A stretch of DNA of 64,000 nt from Chrysemys picta bellii (Eukaryota; Chordata; Testudines; Emydidae). Below are positions 56,831 through 64,000 of the stretch, one piece after another. The stretch lies in contig NC_088792.1 in NCBI RefSeq assembly GCF_011386835.1, positions 109,216,421 through 109,280,420 on the forward strand. Direction: 5' to 3'. The notes under the pieces were generated by a model, which saw only the letters and a program-made list of their open reading frames with translations, searched no databases and was not told where the DNA came from. The translations under genes and the position numbers were made by a program. Within the stretch, counting starts at the first letter, position 1; the number at the start of each line of letters is the position of its first letter.

Positions 56831-58689
56831 ACTTATGTGGTTATGCAAATCTTCACCCATGCAAGTAAACCCATTGAAGCCAATGTTTACAGGATCAAGG
56901 ACATGATGTGTTAAATTAAGATAGAAGATGTAGCTTAAAAATATTCTGTGACCGGTTGTGTAGACTCTGTCCAGAATTAGAAAGTGAAAGAATAAATTCT
57001 CTGGTTATTTGAAAATCTCAACTTTCAAGATGCTTCACAGACACTTCTTGCACAAGTATTTGGAACAGTTTGTCTTCATTCAAACTTTATTCTCATGACT
57101 GTTCACAGAAAGCAAATAAAGGGAGTTGTGAATACTACAGAAGTACATTTGCCACTTACAACTGAAGCAGTGTTAGGGGATACTATTTATGCATTGCTTT
57201 GTAAGCTGCTGTTGTTGGTTGTTTTTTGCCTTTTTTTTCTTAAACTGAAGGGCCAGATTTTCAAAAGGGCTCGGCTCCCATTTAAGCACCTAAATGAGTG
57301 CACTCAGCAGCTCCCATTCAAATCTAGCCAACTTTGTTAGATGCCTGAATGTCAAAAATGCTCGGGCTGTCAATCTGGTCCAAGGAACACTTTCTTCAGA
57401 ACAATGCTCTCCAAACCCCTGTTATAGTGTTCTTTAGTTCTCTTGAACCGACCTGTCTCTGCCCAGTAGTGAGCTAGCTACCCCATCACTTTCTTTGATC
57501 CATATCTGACAATGTATTGTTTCCCTTCAGAAGCTCCTTTTCTCCTTAAGATGTAGTCCCAAGGGTATGCAAACTTTTTTTAAAATAAAACAAATATTTT
57601 GGATGGTTGGTTTGCTGTATGTTTTCCCCAGTTCTTCTAATCCCCCCATCCCCCAATATCCTCCCCCCCACAAGATATTCTTGTGAAAGTTACATTGTAA
57701 AATGTAGAATAAATGTGCATCCCTATAATGGCTGGCAGCTGCCCTTGCCCAACCATTTCCATTGTTCAGGGTTCTCCTTTGGCCATTGACACTTGAGGGT
57801 AAGCTTTCAAAGCAGATCTGGAAGTTCTGTTCACATTAAGCCTACTGCTAGTGGAATATCTTAATGCAGTTATATAGTTGGATTTATGTATGATCCACTT
57901 TGAAAATATGTCCCTTCCAAAGTCAATGTTTCTTAAATATAAAAATGTCCCTTCTGGGGTAAACTTGATATGTTTGTGGATATCATATCAAAACAGAACT
58001 CTGAGCAGGCAGACATAATATTGCAGTCTGTTAAAACTTTGGCTCCAGGAGCTGAGATTTACCAGAGCAAAAAGGCATTTGTAGGAACGTACTATACCCT
58101 CAGGCCAATATTGTCATAGGGGTAATACTCTGTAGGTTGTGTTGCATTAATTTGGCTAGGATAACTTCCTCATTCAGAGGCTGAAAGAGATTGTTCTTTG
58201 GCATTTGCAGAGAGGTTCAGGAAAGCATCAAATACTGTGCATTAGTCCAGGGCTTTGTCAAATTCCATTTAATCAGCACTGTGATTTTTAAAATCTCACT
58301 GAGGTGATGTTTAAAATGTCCTGACTGAGAATTCCCAGATATGTTTCAGACTTGCATGCACAATAACAGGCCTTCAAAAGTATTTGCATTTGGCTTCTGA
58401 TCTATATTTGCCAGGTTTAAAAATAACATTAATAGCTGCCAGGGTGAGCTTTCTCTAATTATGCATTTAGAATTCAGAACAATCAACCTATTCCACTATC
58501 AATCACAGGCTCAGTTTAAGAGCCTGTTGGTAATTCTTTTCCTAATATTCCCCATGATAATTAGCACACTCCCACAGGGAGATGGGTTTTTTTTCCCCTG
58601 TTCTAAGCAGAGTCTTACAATATGTAGTTATTAAATTAAGGAAAGTGCTGCAGACATTTTTATCGGGATTTTACAATCATAAGTAAAAG
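56831..58689. other. No gene; one repeat scrap
   Basis: AT-rich. At 57240-57370, GGGCCAGATTTTCAAAAGGG and CACTCAGCAGCTCCCATTCA belong to the old repeat seen at 35585 and 29761. No exon supported. Confidence 0.5.
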
Positions 58690-59285
58690 AAGCTTGGGCC
58701 CCAATCCTTTGAGCTCCTTTCTCAAGAATCTACCCTATCTTGGATCACCCTCCTCCTACAAAACCAGGTTTCATTCTTGCTGAGCAGGCTCACTCCGTGG
58801 GTTAGTTCTGCCTGAAATTCTCTCACACAATCCAGGGAAGCTGTTTCCAGCAGGGTTGGTTGTTGTTATTTCAAGCCTCCTTAACAAAACAAATAAAAAC
58901 CTCACAGGCTCTTCCCTCAAAGTCTGCGCAGGCCAAATCTGTCCCTCACACCAGTAAGTTCAGCAAACCAAAATTTCCTGGCTCTTTCCTCAGAGCCTCA
59001 GTAACAAAGGACATCACACAATCTCCCTTCTGTCCATTTGGTTTCTGGTTTCCTCTCTGCAGTAGTTCCAGTAGCAATCCATTGGGTGCACAGCCCCAGG
59101 CCCCTCAGCTTTCTGGAGGGTATTGCCATCTCCCCCCTCCATTTCCTGCTGCTCTCTTTTATGAGGATCAGCCAATTAAGTTCCTTCTTTTTTCTGAGGT
59201 GCAGCAGATGGGTATAATTGGCCAGCCAGCCAGCTGCAGGCCTCTGACCCCAGAGGAATGGTATCTCTTATGCTTTCACTGACCC
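58690..59285 (-). mobile_element. Possible LTR remnant
   Basis: A pyrimidine-rich block whose minus strand contains GGCCAATTATACCC, TTAATTGGCTGATCCTCATA and CATAAAAGAGAGCAGCAGG, a CCAAT/TATA-like promoter layout typical of the other LTRs here. No TG...CA ends were fixed. Confidence 0.4.
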
Positions 59286-59336
59286 ATTAAACAAATCAAT
59301 CACACATCTGCACCAGAGTTGCTGAATGTCCTAGGG

Positions 59337-59559
59337 CAGTGGCTCTCAAACTTTTGTACCAGTGACCCCTTTCACATAGCAAGCCGCTGAGTGCGACTCC
59401 CCCCCCTTATAAATTAAAAATACTTTTTATATATTTAACATCATTATAAATGCTGGAAGCAAAGCGGGGTTTGGGGTGGAGGTTGACAGCTTGCGGCCCC
59501 CCCATGTAGTAACCTCATGACCCCCTGAGGGGTCCCGACCCCCAGTTTGAGAACCCCTG
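59337..59559. mobile_element. hAT nonautonomous element with perfect 8-bp duplication
   Basis: 223 bp. The left end is CAGTGGCTCTCAAACTTTTG; the right end on the minus strand is CAGGGGTTCTCAAACTGGGG. The duplication TCCTAGGG is perfect (59329-59336 and 59560-59567). It has no coding sequence and is probably an internally deleted copy of a larger hAT family. Confidence 0.93.
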
Positions 59560-59567
59560 TCCTAGGG

Positions 59568-62500
59568 GAATGTGCTGCTTCTAGAGAGGTGCAAGGAGGG
59601 GCTGAAGAAGAGATCCTGGGAGAGAGTGTCTATGGGATCTGTACAGAGGCCAGGGTCAAGATTGTGGGGAAGGAGTGCATATAACCAAGTGTAATGAGTA
59701 CAGAAATATTTGCTCTTTTCACAAAAGTGCTGCACTGTGTGAACCAAAACCTTGATATCAATGGAGTCTTTCTATTAGTAACACACCAGCTGTGTGTCTC
59801 ATAAAATTTGGATAATTATACAAATTACATGATAGTTACAAAACATTTACACCAATAACCCAGAGCAACTCAAAGACGTGCATTCCTTGCAAGTATCCTT
59901 GCAGCCTTCAGAGTTTCAAATATGTCTCCTTTCTCAGTCACTACAAAACACACACACACAGTTTCCTAGTATGTACATTGCTTTCTTGCTGTTTAGCATA
60001 CTTTCATTGCTTTGCATTCTTCAAACTAGGGAGAAGAAAAGCCATGAACATGACACACTTTCTGAACTGATGAAAATATATCGACACCTATGTAATTTGT
60101 TAAAACATTAGGTCCCCAAGGTGTTGCAGAATCTGAAGCAAATAAAACCAAGCACTGTTTTGTTTTTTTTCTTTTCATTAAGAAAGCAAGAGAGATGGCT
60201 GAGGAGAAAACAGCTCTACCATCAATAAATCCATAAAATGATAAAACAAGTTAATCATTTATCCTTCCCAGCAAGTCCAATAGGAAGGGACAAATGACAA
60301 AACCAATCAGGCTATTTGAGACCTACATGCCAAGGCAGAGAGGTGAAATTTCCTTAGACTGGATGGCAAGGACCCAGGTAGAGGCGAGGTCATGTAAAAC
60401 ATACCAAGTTTCAGGGTGCATTATATACTCAGAACACAGGATAAGTTTGCTTGAATCTCCACCCAGATTACATTGAAATTCAGCCCAAAGTTCCCCAAAA
60501 GTTTTGTAAATCTGGGCATATGTTGGTCAAGTTTCAAACCAATGTGGTCTAAATTGTTGTGGGTGATTACCTTCCTCTTCATTTAAGAAGGGAAGGCTTT
60601 TTAGGTGGAAATGATCCAAAATTGCCAAATTTTGCATCTCATAAGTATTTACAAATGCAAAACTTGTGAAATGTAAACCATATGAATTAAAACTATAAAA
60701 AAGTTGAACAATCAAAACTGCTCAATTTAAAAATACCTTGAAAACAATACAAGCTAACTTATGCTCACCCAGGAGGTTGTTCCTTCTTATCTGAAGCATA
60801 AATACCCTAATTGACTGTAAATCAATTGCCTGAAATAGATGATAAAATCATGTCATAGAGACAAAATAAAACTACCAAGTTTAGTAAGAGGGGAAAAGAT
60901 AGCACAAAAGTAAAATCTAACACTCAGAACAAGATATTTGCATGAAGAGTCCTGACCTGAGCATGACTTGTTATTGTCACTATCAGAGAGTCTATACAAA
61001 GGAATAAAGAGGTTGGTAGAGGTAATGGATCTGAACTCAAAAACAGGCAGTGAAGATACCTGAGAGGGAGAGAGAATTCCATAAAGTTGGACATAACCAC
61101 AGCATACATTTTATATATATATTTGTGCACCCATATTGACACATGCAATTAATGTGACTGCACAAACAAGTTAGATATTTGCATGAGGAAATGAGTCTGA
61201 ATACTAATTTGCATGTGCAAATGCATGATTTGCACATGGAACTGTGGCAACTGCATGCACAAAGGTAGGCAGATATATCCACACAGACCTTTGTCTTCAC
61301 GTTGGGGCAAATCCTGTGCAGTGCATAGGGAGTGGAATTGAGAGTGAAAATCTGCCTCAGTTTGGTTTAGATTTATTATTTTTTAAAAAACTTTAAATAA
61401 TTTAACTGTTTATCACATATTTAGTGCATAGTTTGGCCTAAATGCATTTTATTTTCTAGCAGTGAATGTGAGACTGGCCACTTAAACCTTTTCAAGAACA
61501 TATTATGGCACGTCTTTGACCCACTTATGAGTGCTGTACAATTATCAAAGCACAAAAACTGATTTTAAACTAAGCATGCAGGCATCCTTTTCCGTTTGTT
61601 AAATAAATGTTATAGGACAGCTAAGTTCCAAGAGACCTATCTACAAGAAATAGGCAATGTTCTCTTTCAATTTCCAGTGTTTATTCTCTTCAAATAGCCA
61701 ATTTAACAAGAGTTATATTGAACCACAAAGATTCTGTTTGAGCCACTTACAAGTACTAATTTATAAATCAGTAGCACTCCAGTAATTTCAAATTGCTCCA
61801 AGCACCACATGCCTAGAATTCCTATCCTTTAAATAAGTATTTCCTACTGCAAATGTACCTCTAAAAGTCACATTTACCAAATGAATATACATTTTATTTA
61901 GCTGTTTTTAATAGGAAACATGAAGAAAGAAACAGAGAAAAGTAATACCTACAATTTGGTTAATATGGTCAGGAACAGAAAGATAATTTCAAGGACAGAA
62001 GATGTAAAAGATGTAAAAGAACAAGTAATAATGTTGTTTCTTACTTCGTATATTTTTGTCCAATTCTGCTATTACTCAGACTTTTGAATTGCATAACAAC
62101 TGCTCTAAATGAAGATATGAATAAAATGAATGTTGCCTCAATTAGACCTGATCTAACACAAGCTTCCAGAGCCAGAGGGATTGTGTGGTGCATGGTTACA
62201 CAATGTAGCTCTCTTTCCTTGGTATGTGACTGGACCACATATAGGTTGATAGCTGCTTTGAATTCACAGAGATGTGCCATTTTAGATGAGGCAGTAGGGT
62301 TGCATGCTTTTAGATCCAGAAATCCAGGTTTCAATCCCTGCAGACAACTCATCCAAGGCTGTTGTATTAAACGTGTGATGATGCTTAGGGTCTCCTCATG
62401 CAGTAGCATGCAAAAGGCCACAGGGCTAGGAATTGCATGAGTCTGTCATGACCTTGGGTTTAATCTGGACAGTTAACAATGGGACAACTCAGTTGCTCAT

Positions 62501-64000
62501 TGTTTGAACATAGATGGATGGAAGGCCATTGGCAGCTATTGTCTCCCCCTACTACTGCTGCTCAGACAGGTTGCCTTTAGGTGACTCTTTGAAAGTGTCA
62601 TAACCTCTTGGTAAAAAATTTACTCATTGAGTCCATCCACACTGGCCTCTGCTATTCACAGTTAACATATTAATGTGTATGTGAACTGGTGTCTACACAT
62701 TTTTGTCGTGAGCCCCTTCACAGTTTCCAGCCCACACATTGCAAGATCACACAATTGGAAATACAGTAAAGCCAAAAAGGAGCATTAAAAAGAGCCATTT
62801 AATTTGGTCTGAACTCAGTTCACTTCTTTATCATTCACCACACGACAACCTATTGAGAGTCACATCTCATTACAAGCATGTCTTGAGGCCTTATGGATTG
62901 TTATTTTCAATTCTGCTAATTATTAATGGAGGGTAATGGAAGAAGGTTACTCTCAATCAATAGCTATAATCACCAAATGACATACTGGTCTGTAGGAATA
63001 AGGGCGGCAAAGGCAAATCCACAGTTAGATAAAGGCAGAGTGGAAATCATTCCTCTATATATCCTTGATGAGTGGGTAGTTTAAATCAAATGTTTAAATT
63101 ACTTTTTTTGTTTTAAATGCATTATTAGCAGACACCCTAAAATTCTGTGGCAGATTATTACCAATTTTGGCAGCATGAATAAGAGATTGCAGAAGCAGTT
63201 CTTGATAGACTCGGGGTCATTTTTATCAGAACTTATACGCATACTAAATCTACTATGGCTACAGAATCCCTGAAAACAAATGCTTGTTTTTGTGCAATAT
63301 TGGCTCCATTATGGTTTAGGCTTTTCAAGGTGAAGCCCATTAAGGTCTGTGCTTCTATCCTTTTTAATCATAAAAGGATATGCATATTACTCTCTCACAC
63401 TACTGTACTTTGAAAGTTAGTCACAGAGGATCACACTTACGTTACTAGCTACCGTAACATATTATGCACTCAACGCAATATAATATTTTAAATAGAACAA
63501 CATGCAATATTTGATATCGAAAAGGCATATTCTATTGACACAAGGCAAATTTTTAATAGCTTGGGAAGGTGCAGAGTCCTGTGCTGGGAATTCACCAGTG
63601 ACTAATGGTTTTGTGTACCTTATATTTTGGGTGCTCAACTTGAGACACTTTAAAAGAACCCTGATTATTAGAGGGTTGATGTTCAGCACTTTCTGAAGAT
63701 CAGTCTCCAGTTGGACATCCAAAATCATTAGTCACTTGTGAAAATCTTAGTCAGAGCTTCTGCACATCAAAGGATGGGTTGAAATGGATGGGCTTGTGGC
63801 TATGACATCAAAGATGGCCACATGCTGCCTGTTTGCAGAATTAAGTATGACATGCTTAAGCTGAATTAGTCACACATCATCTAGTCCTGGTTCTAGAAGA
63901 TGCAAGATTTTAGTCAGAGATGGAGAAGGTCTCCAGTCAGCCCACTATTGGCTACTGTGTCAGGCGTTTCTGTTTCAAGGAGGAAGCATCCGAGGATATG
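59568..64000. other. No gene; AT-rich unique sequence
   Basis: 4.4 kb without a supported exon, RNA gene or clear element. Short CA repeats occur at 59946-59960 and a TA run at 61113-61122. ORFs at 62041-62440 on both strands overlap each other and have no family signature. Confidence 0.5.

Noticed and set aside
62270..62350. tRNA-like phrase (GATCCAGAAATCCAGGTTTC, then AATCCCTG)
   Set aside because: It has one B-box-like word but no A box at the right distance and no cloverleaf; too weak for a tRNA or SINE call.
1..64000. Possibility of CRISPR arrays, operons or a prokaryotic mobile island
   Set aside because: No dense coding, no ribosome-binding-site spacing, no direct-repeat/spacer array; the repeat families and intron structure are vertebrate.

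Overview
The window is reptile nuclear DNA, most likely from a cryptodiran turtle. The main reasons are a tRNA-headed SINE with a CR1-like tail (Cry type, 24601-24778), an almost complete PIF/Harbinger transposon with matching short Harbinger MITEs, a DIRS retrotransposon, CR1 and L2 LINE pieces, MIR-type SINEs, and LTR and hAT families that I recognise from turtle genomes. The species assignment rests on repeat families recalled from memory, without any database search. I found no exon of a host protein-coding gene. The unique sequence is AT-rich and broken by stops in all frames, as in a gene desert or a very long intron. Every sequence with real coding signal belongs to a transposable element.

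Layout. 1-700: antisense L2-type LINE reverse-transcriptase fragment. 1520-1660: tRNA-derived SINE. 4035-4412: GC-rich hAT-like element. 4463-7911: DIRS element on the minus strand, with inverted terminal repeats, a gag remnant joined directly to a tyrosine recombinase, and a solo LTR inserted in gag (5703-6432). 10791-14958: a 4.17-kb Harbinger transposon with TAA target duplications, holding a plus-strand DDE transposase (frameshift and two in-frame amber codons) and a minus-strand two-exon Myb/SANT gene whose intron contains a 96-codon plus-strand ORF. 18893-19288 and 59337-59559: short hAT elements with perfect 8-bp duplications. 21050-21251, 35640-35933, 35935-36222 and 53259-53545: Harbinger-type MITEs. 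22208-23125, 23589-24813, 30143-31211 and 55821-56561: solo LTRs, all on the minus strand. 39174-40184: 1.0-kb GC-rich hAT element with an internal minisatellite and a large hairpin. 41395-44328: truncated Ty3/gypsy-like element on the minus strand (5' LTR, gag, zinc knuckle, protease, integrase N-terminal piece). 45275-46069: element with 52-bp terminal direct repeats. The spaces between contain old SINE and LINE scraps, palindromic micro-elements and microsatellites.

How the parts relate. The Harbinger transposase and Myb-like protein form the usual two-protein transposition machinery, and the MITEs share its terminal motif (GTCTACACT) and its TWA target preference. All coding copies here are broken, so nothing in the window looks autonomous. 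The most unusual items are the gag-recombinase DIRS derivative, the ORF nested antisense in the Harbinger Myb intron, and the element with short terminal direct repeats.
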